DNA from: Rhizophagus irregularis
Lineage: Eukaryota; Glomeromycota; Glomeromycetes; Glomerales; Glomeraceae
Assembly (NCBI RefSeq): GCF_026210795.1
Contig: NC_089432.1
Span: 3,224,001-3,288,000, forward strand
Direction: 5' to 3'
Length of the DNA: 64,000 nucleotides
Shown piece by piece: positions 10,649 to 22,744 of this stretch. The position numbers were made by a program, and so were the translations under genes. The notes beneath the pieces were generated by a model. That model did not search any database. It was not told the DNA's origin and saw only the letters and a list, made by a program, of their open reading frames with translations. How positions within the stretch are numbered: position 1 is the first letter of the stretch; each line of letters starts with the position of its first letter.

Positions 10649-13600
10649 TTACATCTTCCATTTATCAATCAAAGACTCTCCCTTATTCTGTTTAAATATA
10701 ATAGGTAAAAAAGATTTTATTTCATCTTTCCTAACCAATTCGTTCTCACCAAAGGTGCTCCAGTATCTATCTAATGGCCAAGGTCGTGTATAAAGTACTT
10801 TAAATAGTCGTTTATTAATTTCATTATCAAACTCAAACGCTTCAACACCTCGAATATACATAATATTAGCTTTTTCTCCCGGTCTCGATCGTGTAGATAT
10901 ATAATCTATGCTTTTTATTTCTGATGTTGCTTTGTATGGGAGTTCTCCCTGATGAAAATCAGCATAGATACCTAGAACCTTATAATCTTTCTGCCGTATA
11001 CCAACACTTGCTGGATTTGTTAATGCGAAATTGTCTACCGATTTATAGGTTGATTGTTTTGCATTCTTGTTTTGAATTAAAATGACGCCATAATCAGAAG
11101 AGTATTTAAATGGAATGACATGATCGATATCTTTGAACCCAAATGGCATCCTGATGGCAGCATGGCGGTGATAAGCTTCTTTGACAAGATCCTCCGTTAG
11201 GAATTTATTCCCTTCAGATTCATTCACATAATCCATATTGGTAGCCAGCAAAGATATCCAATGATTAAATCCAACTTTTGCATCATTTATTTTCAATTCG
11301 TCAAGAAGCATACTATGGCCATCAATTTTTTCTAAAAATAATTTTAAGGGAATTTTCTCCAAATATGTAGCTGATCCTAAAAATATTTCTCTCGCAACAA
11401 CTGCATATCTCATCAAAAAGAGGATGCGATTGACAAGTTCTCCTCTTTCTCCCACTTCTACTACCCCACGACTGAGCAGTTCCACCAATGTGTCCAAGCA
11501 GTTTTCCCAACCAACATTAATGATTCCTTTTAGAGCACCAGATGCAAGGATAGCATCAGAAGGATATGTGCAAAGAATGCTTGTACGATCAGGTGAAATC
11601 CCTATAGCAGTAGCCATATGGGATGCTATCAGATTGTCTACTTCTGCAATTCGAGGAGAAACTTCAAGAGCCAGGGTGCAAGATATACATGCAAGATTAG
11701 CAATATAATCATCCTTCTTTTTGCTAAAGTTGCGGATCTTCTCTGAAGCTAGAAGAATAAGATCTTTAAGACTTTCTCCGGCTTGAGCAAGAGAACCCCA
11801 AAGGGGAGTTCCTAGATATACAGCCCTTTTAAGATCGTAATCTTTATCAAAGTTTTCTTTACCAACGTTTTCAACAAGTAATGCTAACACGTCCGTGGTA
11901 CTTACATCTAAATACGCAGGAAATATTTGGAAATTAGTTGTTCTGGCAGATACGGTATCTTTTATCGTTGGAGGAAGGAAATTGCCAATCTTCCCATTTG
12001 TGCTGAGAACAACATTAAAGAATCCTTTCCATGAAATTTTCTTAATTTGTCGTCTCCATTTAACAAAGCAGGTTTCGCCACTATTTCTCTGCGTAATTAA
12101 TTCATGTGCCTCGTCAATACAACAAACTACAGAGATACCTATTTGGGGAAATAAATCCTTAACAAATTCTTCGTTATTGCATTTTGATTGTGAAGATTCA
12201 AGATCCAACGATCCCAAAACTACATTCCAGAATTCCTCACATTCGTGATCACCTTTAACTTGAATATCCCAAAACTCCTCTGCGCTCCATCCTTTGTTTT
12301 TAATTTCTTCGATTGCGCCACACAAAAGAGCCCCAAATTCATCATCCCGAATTGTATCCAGAACTTTTTGAGCAAAAGGTGTTGATTTGGGGTATCCAGT
12401 ACTATCCTCACTACGTTTACAGATGTACAAGACATAGATCCCCTTGGTTCTCAATTCCGCCACAAGCCGCGTTTTACCGGAACCGGAGCTTTGTATGATT
12501 GCTAAATAAGGGACGTATCTGCTATCTGACAACCAAATTTCATGAAAAAAGTTTAGCCGAATGTAAAATTTTTCCAGAACAGTGCCTTGGTATTTAGTTT
12601 GGAATGCTTTTTCAATTCTTTTCGATTCAATATTATCTGTAAAAAATAATAATATATACAGTATAATGAGAAAATAAATAATGATTTATAAATGCAGAAC
12701 ACTAACAGTTTGTACTATGCATTCTTACTCATTTTTTTTCTACTTGATGTGCTCTTGTTATCTAATGATAGCAAGTAAATAAAATGTCAGAATTGTATTT
12801 AATATATTTAATATTCGAATCCAACCATGGTATACATACCATTTTTTTTGTTTACAATAATAACCTCTAATTTCATACCATACAGAACATCAATAGAAAT
12901 AGCGGGATCCAAGAATTCCGTTTCATTTCTATTGCGAAGGAAGACCATCTCATAGGAATAATCGCTGAGGGTATTAAAACTATCTTTGATTTCTCTTCTA
13001 AGACCATCTACGTCATAAATTCCCTTTGAATCGCAATCTTCTTTTCTAAAGGTGAGACTAAATTCTTCATAATAAACCCATATTTTCTTAACTTTTTTAG
13101 CTAGATAGAATGTGAGTAAAGAGTATTAAGACATTTCGTGATAAAATTCGTATATGGGCCAAAACAATTAACTACCTTCTTCGAGCTTCACCTTTTTGTT
13201 TGGACGGTCTAAAAAGAAGAAAGTGCGCAAGTAAATAAAATGTCAGAATTGTATTTAGATTTTGAAATATTCGAATCCCATACAATTTTCTTTGTCTACA
13301 ATAACATCTAATTCCATAAATTCCATACTATATAGATTATCAATAGAAATAGTGGGAGCTAAGATTTCTGTTTCATTTTTTTTGCGAAGGGAGAGCATAT
13401 CATTAGTATAATTGCTGAGGCTACTCAATCTATCTCTGATTTCTCTTTTAAGATCATCTACGTCACAAATTCCCTTTGATTCCAACTCTTCTTTACTAAA
13501 GGCAATGGGACATCGATCATAACAAACCCATATTTTCTTTTCAGCTAGATAGTATGTGAGTAAAGAGTATTAAGACATTTCGTAATAAAATTCGTGTAGA

Positions 13601-14219
13601 AGTAACGAAAAGATGGGACTACGAAGATATGAAAAGAATATGATACAGCGCAGGAAGCATATTATACTTACGAGCGATGGTGGGTGTGGTGTAGTCGATG
13701 GCGATGATGTGGATCTTATTTGGCATAAAATTGAGACTATTAAGTTCATCTTGAATATATACTTCTAACATATCACTAGGTGTCATTTCTTTTCCGCCGA
13801 GTTTGATAATGTCATCTTTAGTAGAAATTTTTTTATTTTCGATATCAGCAGTATCGAGATTAACTTTCCAAAGTTTCGTATCGTAGTGTTCATAGATAAG
13901 GTCCCTTAAAAGCATAATCGTTATTTGGTCTAACTGGATTAGATGTCCATGAAGTTGGACGATCTTTTTATCTGCATTTTTGTAGATAGGAATTGCTTTG
14001 AAACTTCTAGTGTTTGCTTTTACGTTTACAAGTAAACAAGTAAGCGCTCGATCCATTAGGAGATACTGCTATAAATGTGATAAATAAGTAAGTTAAAAAG
14101 AAGAAAAAAGGTTGAAGAAAGAAATTTGAAAGCGTTTTTGAGGGCATTACATCGTGATTCATAATAAACTCTTGATCAGTGTTATCAGTGTTTGATACTC
14201 CGAAAAAAATATCAATCAA
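10649..14219 (-). CDS. Crinkler (CRN)-type protein: UBL header, duplicated middle exon, P-loop NTPase and nuclease-like C-terminus
   Basis: Exons on the - strand: 14219-14151, 14068-13672, 13544-13284 (2a), 13100-12840 (2b) and 12636-10649. All junctions are GT..AG and in phase, giving about 904 residues with one middle exon or 991 with both. Exon 2 codes for the CRN ubiquitin-like header (LRDLIYEHYDTKLWKVNL, then DIIKLGGKEM and NKIHIIAI). The last exon begins with FYIRLNFFHEIWLS and then a Walker A motif (QSSGSGKTRL), a Walker B-like VVCCIDEAHE, and a C-terminal region with DHVIPF and GVILIQNKN that fits the PD-(D/E)XK-like nuclease of RHS/CRN proteins. CRN proteins of oomycetes and chytrids act in host nuclei; in glomeromycetes they are proposed symbiosis or conflict effectors. 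No classical signal peptide is visible. An ATG at 14056 would also give the header. The nuclease call is by resemblance only. Confidence 0.75.
12771..13596 (-). repeat. Tandem duplication of a symmetric CRN exon with its intron flanks
   Basis: Two units, about 12771-13152 and 13227-13596, start with the same GCAAGTAAATAAAATGTCAG block and end with the same GTAAAGAGTATTAAGACATT block. Each holds a 261-nt exon (12840-13100 and 13284-13544) that begins after CTAG and is phase 1 on both sides, so one, both or neither can be spliced without breaking the frame. The encoded 87-residue segments share KIWV, SKG, DVD-LRREI, NETE and ISID positions but are clearly diverged. Confidence 0.75.
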
Positions 14220-14969
14220 TTTATCAGTAGATTTATATGAAAAAAATCAGAGTATTGGCTAACCGTTACGCAATTTTTCGGTCGTGACCGTATTTGGGCA
14301 ATAATCCTTTTGTATCACATCAATTTTTTTATAGTACATAAAAAATCGAATGAGTCAGATTTATTGTCCGAAAGGACTAATTTGATTTAGCCCCCGTTTT
14401 TGTCGAATACACTAGTGTAACCAACACTATTAATATTCGTAACACGCGAGGTGGTGTGGTAAGATTATACCACTACCTATATGACCCCCTGAAATATGGC
14501 ACTATAAGCACGTAGATCACGTAACACTTTGCGAGATGCAACGCGAAGGACTTAAACGGTTTCCGTTTTCCTAGTTTTTAATGAAATGGATAAACAAAAA
14601 GGCAAAAGAAAATTAAAAGAGGAGGCGCTAAATTAATCAAAATTCGAAATCAACCCCGGGACTCCCCGCCAACCCGGAAATAAAAAAAAAGAGGTAATGA
14701 AAACGAACATAAAACAATCGAAAAAAAATCAATTAAACGACCCATATAAGGAGATGTCTATGATGTAGGATAGAGGTGATTTTGATATTACTATTGAAAA
14801 AAAAAATAGGCTCATAAAAATAAAAATTAAAAATTAACCCAAAAACTGGAAGTTTATAATTTGAAACAGTGATCGGGTATTAAAATATCTCCTTTGAGAT
14901 ATGAATTATGTGATTCTGAGTCACCAAATCAAATTAAACCGTATCGGCGTATGACGTGAATCGCCGTAT
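14220..14969. other. Upstream region of the CRN gene
   Basis: No gene is seen. It is a little less AT-rich than the average of the window, holds short palindromes around CACGTGA/GATCACGT, and probably contains the - strand promoter of the CRN gene. No TATA box can be assigned with confidence. Confidence 0.4.
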
Positions 14970-15833
14970 TCGCCATAAAATTTTCCACACCACGTGACTT
15001 GGGTGGCGCGGTGTTTATATTTGACTTAGTGTCCCGTGAACGGATAATCCGTAAGTTCTTTCACAAATCCAGATTTGTGATCCGTAAAATCCGGATAAAT
15101 CATAGTATTTATATGAGTGTAATTTCAGGACTTTAGTTAAATGTAATAGGTTTAGGTAGCATAGGCTAAGTTGTTTAGCAGGTATGGAACCACTCAAATA
15201 TTAATTTTTATCGAGATATCTTTAATATTTGCAATAATATGATATTTTTGTATGGAAACTACTGTGCCGCACGCGGTTGATTTTTTCACTTTACAGCGTA
15301 ATTTTGGTACTTCTGTTAAATGAAACAAGCCTTTAGAGATTAAGTAAAGTTATTAGCAGGTGTAGGATTACTTAAATATTGATTTTTATTAAATTAGCTT
15401 TAATATTTATGGAATAATTAGCATTTTTTACAATAGTGTACTTGACTCAATTGACTCTAAATATCAATAAATATTTATTTGTTTATTAAAATTAAATTTG
15501 ATAAAGTGAGAAGAATTATTTCCACGCTAAAAGGTCTTAGGAAATGTGTTCCTAATTATAAAGGAGGGTAGGGCAAGAGGCTCATGGCATTGCGAAGCAA
15601 TGTGTTCCTAATTTTATTCACAGAATTTTCACGGTGTAGTAGGTTATTCGAGACATTCTCTCATCATGAGCATAACGGGAAAATATCAGTTTTTCTTTTT
15701 TTTTTGACTTTTTCAACTTTTTTTTCGATTTTTTTTTCCTAAGATAAACGTTATAATAAATGCGAAATAAACATTGCGCCAATTAAAATTCAGACGCTAC
15801 AAAATCACGTGGGGTGAAAAAATTTTATGGCGA
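14970..15833. repeat. Possible TIR element (~0.86 kb) with ATCCGGAT-rich interior
   Basis: An arm TCGCCATAAAATTTT..CACGTGA at 14970-14997 is mirrored by TCACGTGG..AAAATTTTATGGCGA at 15805-15833. Several TCCGGATA motifs and short palindromes lie inside and just outside. No target duplication was seen and no transposase can be read. Confidence 0.4.
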
Positions 15834-16327
15834 TACTGGGTAGTTCCGGATACCCGTCAACTAAAAAAAAATCTATCCGGATATCCATTTTTATCGGATA
15901 TCCTTTAGCTTAACCGGATATGCTGAATCCGGATACAATCACTAGAAAGACTAATACGGGACATCTTAGAATACTGTAATTAAAGAGTATTGCGAGCTGC
16001 TGTGAACTTTCTGTGTTATTCAGCAGTCCTGAACTAATCAAATTTTATATTTCTGAAAATATGATACTGAGTAATAACTAAACTAATTTTAATTGCGTAG
16101 TCACTTATGAGATACTAATTAATTTTCATAAAAAAGTAATTCATCAAACAAGAACTAGGTTTATTGAGAAACTAGAAGATTTTTTATCATGACAACTGAA
16201 GCAATGCATAATTATGTTTAATTCTGATATATTTATAATAAAATTGAAGCATGAATATTTCCTATACACAATTTTAATTCAGACACTACATTTTAATGCT
16301 CACAATATACAGTCTGTATATTGTGAC

Positions 16328-16670
16328 TAGGGATTGGGATTGGTTCGTCAGTTCTATTTCTCGTCGGTTCCGCTTCGGTTCTCATTAAGTAAAATATGAG
16401 CTACATGCGTCAAATTTAAGACGCAGATAGAGCATGTGATGAAGATCGAATAGAAAAATTTAGATTGGTCATCAAACGATGGTTTGTCCGTGATCGTTAT
16501 AATTTTGATGACAACCCGATTTGCTCCAAACCGGTTCGGAGCCGGTTCTGGTTCGATTTTTAGAACAGTTCCCGGAGTGTTTCGTGTTCAGGAATCTGCT
16601 AAAATTAGAATCGGTTCCAGAATCCAGAGCCGGTTCAGAACCGCTATGTTTTGAACTTCCCCCATCTCTA
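16328..16670. mobile_element. hAT-type MITE
   Basis: The ends are TAGGGATTGGG and CCCCCATCTCTA, imperfect inverted repeats of hAT style. The 8-mer TATACAGT occurs at 16306-16313 and directly after the right end at 16671-16678, the length expected for a hAT target duplication. On the left, 14 extra bases separate the 8-mer from TAGGG and form a palindrome with it (CACAATATACAG / CTGTATATTGTG). The interior is rich in GGTTC/GAACC and has no transposase. Copy A has the empty site. Confidence 0.6.
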
Positions 16671-17454
16671 TATACAGTTCATATTATAAATAAGATAGGA
16701 TGAAATGATTTGATAATTATTTTGATGCAATCCATTTGATATTTTTTTTCTGTTTTAATAGAACTGTTTTTATTTTGGTGTATTTGAAATTTTTTTAATA
16801 GTATGATATCCATTTGATAGTTTCTTTGATAACTGATGGTCTATATGAAAAAAAAAGTTTAATACTGCGTATCTCTAAAACTTTTATTTAAATTAATATT
16901 ATTTAATTTAGAAATCAAGAAATAATAAATTCATTGTTCTCTTCCTTTTTTTACTAAGATCTTTTTCGTATCTTTTCTAAATTAAAATTAATCGTAATAA
17001 CTACTATAAATTTAACGTAACATTAAGATGAACCATTGAAAAGTTTCTTTTGCTAAGAATAAAATGTATTAATTTTTAAAATTTTTAAGATAAATTTAAT
17101 TTACAAAAAAGAGAAAAAGATAAATCCAAAATGGAAATTGATTTCCAATTTTTTTTTAATAAAAATTGAGACGAATCTTTTTTCTTACAAAAAGAAAAAA
17201 ATGATAAATCAATGATCTTTAAATTTTATTTTATTTCAAAAATAGAAAAGGATAAATTAAAAATAGCAAGTGATTTCCTTTTTAAACAAAAAAAAATTTA
17301 AAAGAAGGTTAGTTTCATCTATACTAACAATATATAAAGTTCCTACGTTCAAATTGGTATCCAAATTATTCATGATTTTTATGATGATCATATCCTGAAA
17401 TGTATTAAATTGTTTACGTGTAAATATATTAACAATTAATCTTTTTTTACACTA

Positions 17455-17500
17455 TGTCACACGAGTGATTGTATGATTTACACAAATCCATAAATAGAAT
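17455..17500 (+). promoter_or_regulatory. Conserved promoter block of copy B
   Basis: Same block as before copy A (CACACGAGTGATTGTATGAT, then CATAAATAGAA), ending about 85 bp before the ATG at 17586. Confidence 0.5.
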
Positions 17501-17585
17501 TTTTTTTTTTTTCCAGACTTCCACCGCAAAAAATTTTTATTCTTATTTCATCTATTATTTCTAATAATAAAAAATAATAACAAAA

Positions 17586-19894
17586 ATGCAAAATAACGAA
17601 AATATAAATTGGATTGAGGAAGCTATTATTAAACAACATATTAAATATTATGAGTATGAAAATTTTAAAAATATTCAAGAAGTTGGTTCCGGAGCATTCG
17701 GAAAGGTTTTTCGTGCAAATTGGAAAAATTTTGGTCATTATTTAGCATTAAAATCATTTTATAATCTAAACGACATTACCTTAAAAGAAATTGTCAATGA
17801 AGTAATCAAATATTTTAATTTCATTTTTTTTTTAAAAAAAAAATTATTTTTTCATATACTCTTTTTCATATTTATTTACTTATTTATTTTCTTAATTTTC
17901 TAAATTATTATGCGTTTATAATTTAGCTTAAACTTCAACGAGAAGTAGATTTTCATGACAATATCATTCGCTTTTATGGAATCACAAAATTTGAATCAGG
18001 TATTTGTAAATATCTATATATCAAGCATAACAAATAAAATTAGGTTTATTTAATTTTTTTTTCTTTATGTAAAAACTAATAATCGATTCTATCCTTTTTT
18101 ATTAGAAAATAAAATTGACCAAACAAAGAATTATTTGTTAGTAATGGAATACGCTAACGGTGGTACCCTTCGTGACTATTTAAACAAAAACTTCAATAGA
18201 CTTAGTTGGGATGATAAGTATAATTTAGCACATCAATTAGCTTGTTCTGTATTATGTCTGCATGATGAAGGGATCGTTCACCGAGATTTGGTAATTTTTT
18301 TAATAAAGTAATTAAAATATTTTACGAACTAAATTAATATTATTTATATATTATAATAGCATTCTTGTAATGTGTTGGTTCATAAGAAATCCATCAAGTT
18401 GGCGGACTTTGGATTATCAAAAAGGATTGATGAAGCATCGAATTCACAATCAAAGTTACTTGGTATGGTTCCCTATATTGATCCGAAAGTATTAATGAAT
18501 AGCAATAATTTAAAATTAAATGAGAAGAGCGATGTATATAGTATTGGCGTTTTATTATGGGAAATATCAAGTGGGAAACCACCATTTCATGAAGAGAAAA
18601 ATAAGATCGGCTTAATCTATGACATTTCACAAGGACGAAGAGAAAAAATTATTCCTAATACTCCTAATGATTATTCAAATCTTTATATTGGTAAATGTTG
18701 TTTCATTATATTATTTGTTTTACTCATTAAAGTCATTATTTTAACCAAATTCTTTAATTATTAGAATGTTGGAATAATGAACCAAGTAAACGACCAAATA
18801 TGCATGAGGTTGTTAATAGAATAGGAGTATTTATTCCAGATTCAAATAGCACAACAATTGATCAACAGAATGACATATCTGATCAAACTTATCCTACGCC
18901 AAATGAAAATCCAACTCCAAATAGTGCAGGAAATTCATCACATGGAGAATTATCCCAAATGATCCAAAATTTCACTAATATGAATACAAGTGAAATAGAT
19001 AGTATGTCTACAAATGAACAAATTAATGAAAATATTTCGTCCGAGAATTATTTTAGCATTGTGATTAACGAAATAGTTGATCTCATTTTTAAAGAAAACA
19101 TTAAAGATAATATGAAGGTAAAACAGCATGTTATTGATTATTTGAATAATCATAATGTAAATTCTAAAGAAATTTATAATTGGTTATTAAATAATCAAAA
19201 CAATTCAGAATCTATTTTTTTACTTGGTTATTTTAATTATTTAGGAATTGAAACAATTAGTGATCTTGAGAAAGCATTTAATTTATTTATTAATGCATCA
19301 AAACAGGATCATACATTAGCACAATATTTTGTTGGAAAATGTTATCAATTTGGAAATGGAATTACAAAAAATGAAAAACTTGCATTTGAATATTATGAAA
19401 AAGTATCTAGTAAAGATTATGCAAGTGGACAATTTAAATTAGGTTGGTTTTATGATATTGGGATAAGTGTCAATAAAGATTTAAAAATGGCTGTGTATTG
19501 GTATGAAAAAGCTGCAAATAATGGACATTTAAATGCTATGCATAACCTTGGCCTCTCATATAAAAATGGAGATGGTGTTGATAAAAATAATCAAAAAGCT
19601 TTTGAATTATTCAAACAATCAGCTGAAGGAGGACATTCAGATGGAATAACGATGTTGGCTTATTGTTATGATAGTGGAACTGGAATTAATATTGATAAAC
19701 AAAAGGCAGTTGAATTATATCAGAAAGCTGCAAATTTAGGACATAAGGTAGGTCAATATAATCTTGCTATTATATATGAAGAAGGAGAAGGAATTGAAAA
19801 AGATTTATATAAAGCAATTTATTGGTATGAACAATCAGCTAAACAAGGACATCAAAATGCTCAAACTAGATTAAAAGAACTGAAGAAAAATTAG
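17586..19894 (+). CDS. Protein kinase with C-terminal Sel1-like repeats (copy B)
   Basis: Five exons: 17586-17801, 17927-17999, 18106-18290, 18360-18690 and 18765-19894, about 644 residues. The motif series matches copy A (glycine loop, LALKSF, HRDL, DFGLSK, PYIDPK), followed by about six Sel1-like repeats. It lacks four residues (EWTN or NEWT) near the N-terminus, a 12-nt in-frame deletion relative to A and C. Introns are the same four as in copy A and differ mostly in poly-A/T length. No stop or frameshift is seen, so it should be functional. Role as for copy A: a kinase carrying a protein-binding solenoid. Confidence 0.88.
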
Positions 19895-20475
19895 AATTAG
19901 AAACAAATTTATGATGTAAATTATTTTAAGAAAAATTTTTTTTTATTGTATTTATAATTGTACCATTACATAGGAAAATAAACACAGTAATTTTAAACAT
20001 TAGTATTTATTAAATTACGTAGTATCAATTTTTATAATATTAAATTGAATAATATAATAAATGTTGTATTCTTGTTAAACGCTTAAAATTATTGTACCTC
20101 TTAAAAAGGAATAAATGATTAAAAGTTGTTGAGAAAATTGTTTAGCTTTAATTAAATATTAATTATTTTTTGAGAAAATCTCCTGACAAAATTTCTTTAT
20201 AAAGTATTTCATTACTTTTTAACTATAGCAGGTTAACATATCTTCAATTTTTTAAAAAAATTATTACATCATAATAATCACATTAGTATCTTAATACAAA
20301 ATGATATAAAGATAAAACACATAATATGCAATCAATAATATTTCCCAAATTCCAATTTTTTACTTTGACTCGGCTAATTCTATAAGGCCGTCGAAGTAGA
20401 TCTTTTGGCCAAAAGCAGTTATCCAAAAATATACGTTACCTCCATTTGTTGAACCCAGATAAAAAAATACATTTA
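19895..20475. other. 3' flank of copy B
   Basis: No gene. It matches the 3' flank of the partial gene at 461-997 up to GTAGATCTTTTGGCCAAAAGC, and is followed directly by the 5' module of the next copy, as expected for head-to-tail duplication. Confidence 0.65.
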
Positions 20476-20984
20476 ACGAAAGTGGTGTAGTTAAAATGTA
20501 AAATTTTATCTTTATTAGCATAATTATCTTAAGTTTACTTCAACATTTAGTCGATAAAAACTGAAACAATAATAGTAAAAACGAGAAGTCCTATAATAAT
20601 CGATAATGATACCATGACAGTAAAGCATTTGATGTTTGACGCTTATAAGCAATATACGCTGCATGTTTGCGCTCATTAAATCGCTTATCAGTATTTTTAA
20701 AAATTAGTAATTTGGTTAGGTATGCGCCTTTTTTCAGGGGTTTTAATAAAATTTTCATGCCATAAAATTGTTAAGTCCGGACTCACGAAGCAATAATTTA
20801 TTATTTAACATGTGACAAGACTAATATGGGGACATCTTAGATCATTGTGTAATTAAATGTTAATCAGCAGTCCGGGACCAATTAAATCTTATATTATATG
20901 ATACTGAGTAATAACCAAACTAATTTTAATTGTGTGGACACTTATGAGATCCTAATTATTTTTCAAAAAAAAGTAATTCATCAA
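20476..20984. repeat. 5' flank module of copy C, left part
   Basis: Matches 5141-5630 in order (GTGGTGTAGTT, TATACGCTGCATGTTTGCGC, GATACTGAGTAATAAC). It stops exactly at GTAATTCATCAA, where the Helitron-like element begins. Confidence 0.7.
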
Positions 20985-21278
20985 CTAGGGTGGCGTAGGA
21001 ATCTAGTTGGCACACCCTTTTTATTTTTCAGTTAATATGTTATTTATTATGAGTTGTGTATTTATGTTTTTGTTTGTAATATATCGAGAAAATAATTTTT
21101 TTATAGATTTTTTTCATGTATTTGATTATATTAAAGAAAAACTTTTTTAACTTATATATTTATTTGTATTACTATTTAATGATAAATTAATAATTTATTT
21201 ATTATTAATAAATTTAATTTATACTTATTTTTATATATTAAAGATCAATTTTATTTGGTATAATTATATAATTTAATA

Positions 21279-22006
21279 TTAAATTGGTAAAGGATTTTGA
21301 GCTAGTATTTCAAGATGTTCATATTCTTTAATTACATCTGGGTCTGTTTTAAAAGCAGCTTTATCAAGTGCTGCTATTTGTATGTTATCCCAGTTAGGAC
21401 ATCGGCTTAAAACAGTATATGCTTGACCAGGTGCAAATATTTGTTCATCTAAACTAATAGTTATATAGTATAAAGTAAAACCTTGAGTTTTATGAACAGT
21501 TAAAGCATAAAAATTTTTTACGGTGTAAAGGAAGGGCTTCAATTTCTTCAGGGATTTTCGCTAATATTGGAAATTGTAATCTATTTCTTGGGCGTGGACA
21601 AGAAAAACATGTGGGAATTTTAAGGATTCCGCATCTGATTGTAGCATAAGTTAATACACTAATTTCATTTGATTCTTCTATTGGATAAAGATCTGATGAA
21701 GGGCTGTATTGAATCCAAGTAGCTTTATCTTTATATAATAATTTTCCACAGTAAACACAAGGAGTATTGGGATATTCTTTGAAAAAAGTAGATTGAAATT
21801 TAGAGTATATACTGTACGTTGAAAAGACTGGTTTGGTCTCCATAAATTAGGAGTAAAAGGGGTAATTTGAATTTGTTGAGAGTTATTTGTTTGATCAGGG
21901 GAAAATAATATTTCTTCTGATGTGTTATTAGAAGTAATTGAAAATGGATCAATTATATTTTCGTAGGAAGGTCTATGTAATATTCATTGTATATAAAATT
22001 AGACAT
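21279..22006 (-). pseudogene. Helitron/PIF1-type helicase remnant, internally deleted
   Basis: From an ATG at 22006 the - strand shows decayed N-terminal coding with at least one stop and frameshift, then a segment with CVYCGKLLYKDKA and paired Cys (CPRP) typical of the N-terminal part of Helitron proteins (to about 21520). It then jumps directly to the C-terminal PIF1-helicase motifs: ALTVHKTQGFT, then GQAYTVLSR near the stop at 21279. The whole Rep/helicase centre, normally more than a thousand residues, is missing. The junction lies in an A/T run (21508-21520), where the two parts are also in different frames. A full-length relative would be a Rep-helicase for rolling-circle transposition; this copy cannot work. 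Confidence 0.75.
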
Positions 22007-22189
22007 GGTTATTTAAAAAAGTAATGTAAAAAAGAATAAGATTTTATGTTGATATTATTTTTTTTTATTATTTATTATATTTATTATTTGTTATTATATT
22101 GTAATAAATTAAAATAATTATATGTAAATAACTGATAAGGAATTTTTATTTTTGTATATTTTTTTTTTCGTATATATAGTATATTTTTT

Positions 22190-22300
22190 ATAGTTAGATA
22201 ATTATTATTAATAAAAATTAATTAGATAATAATTATTAGTAAAAATTAATTAGATAATAATTATTAGTAAAAAATAATTAGATAATAATTATAAAAATGA
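22190..22300. repeat. Short tandem repeat, ~28-bp unit
   Basis: TTAGATAATAATTATTARTAA-like units occur about four times in a row, within the Helitron-like insertion. The surrounding 22007-22740 is otherwise AT-rich and holds no gene. Confidence 0.6.
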
Positions 22301-22744
22301 ATATTAATAATAAAATTTACTAATGAATGATTATTTAATAAAAGTTATATATGTAAATTAGTTTTTTTAGTTTGGGAAAAATTATATATTTTTTTTGATT
22401 GTTGTACGATTTTTTATTTTTTTTTTATTAATAGAATTAGATGATAATTATAATAAAAAATATTAATAATAAAATTTAGTAATAAATGATTATTTAATAA
22501 AATGTTAACGTTATATATGTAAATTTTTTCAATTGAATAAGATTAGAGAGAAATTTTAATATTATATGCAAATTAGTTTTTTAGTTAAAAAATATATAGA
22601 GAGAAATAAATTTATTGATTAATTATGATAAAAGGAACAATACAAAAATATTTTAAAAGAATTGTTAAAATAATTAATATCATCAAAAATAATTGTATAA
22701 AAATAAAACAAATTGATATTATATAAATTTATATTACTGTATAA

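Larger units (their letters stand above)
15950..17585. repeat. 5' flank module of copy B (segmental duplicate)
   Basis: Matches 5480-6672 in order, interrupted by a hAT-type MITE at 16328-16670 that copy A lacks. There is no gene in it. The GTAATTCATCAAACAAGAAC block near 16137-16156 is the uninterrupted form of the site where the Helitron-like element sits in copy C. Confidence 0.75.

Noticed and set aside
11424-12498. Several + strand and alternative-frame ORFs of 60-117 codons within the CRN gene
   Set aside because: They are shadows of the long - strand coding exon and have no motifs of their own.
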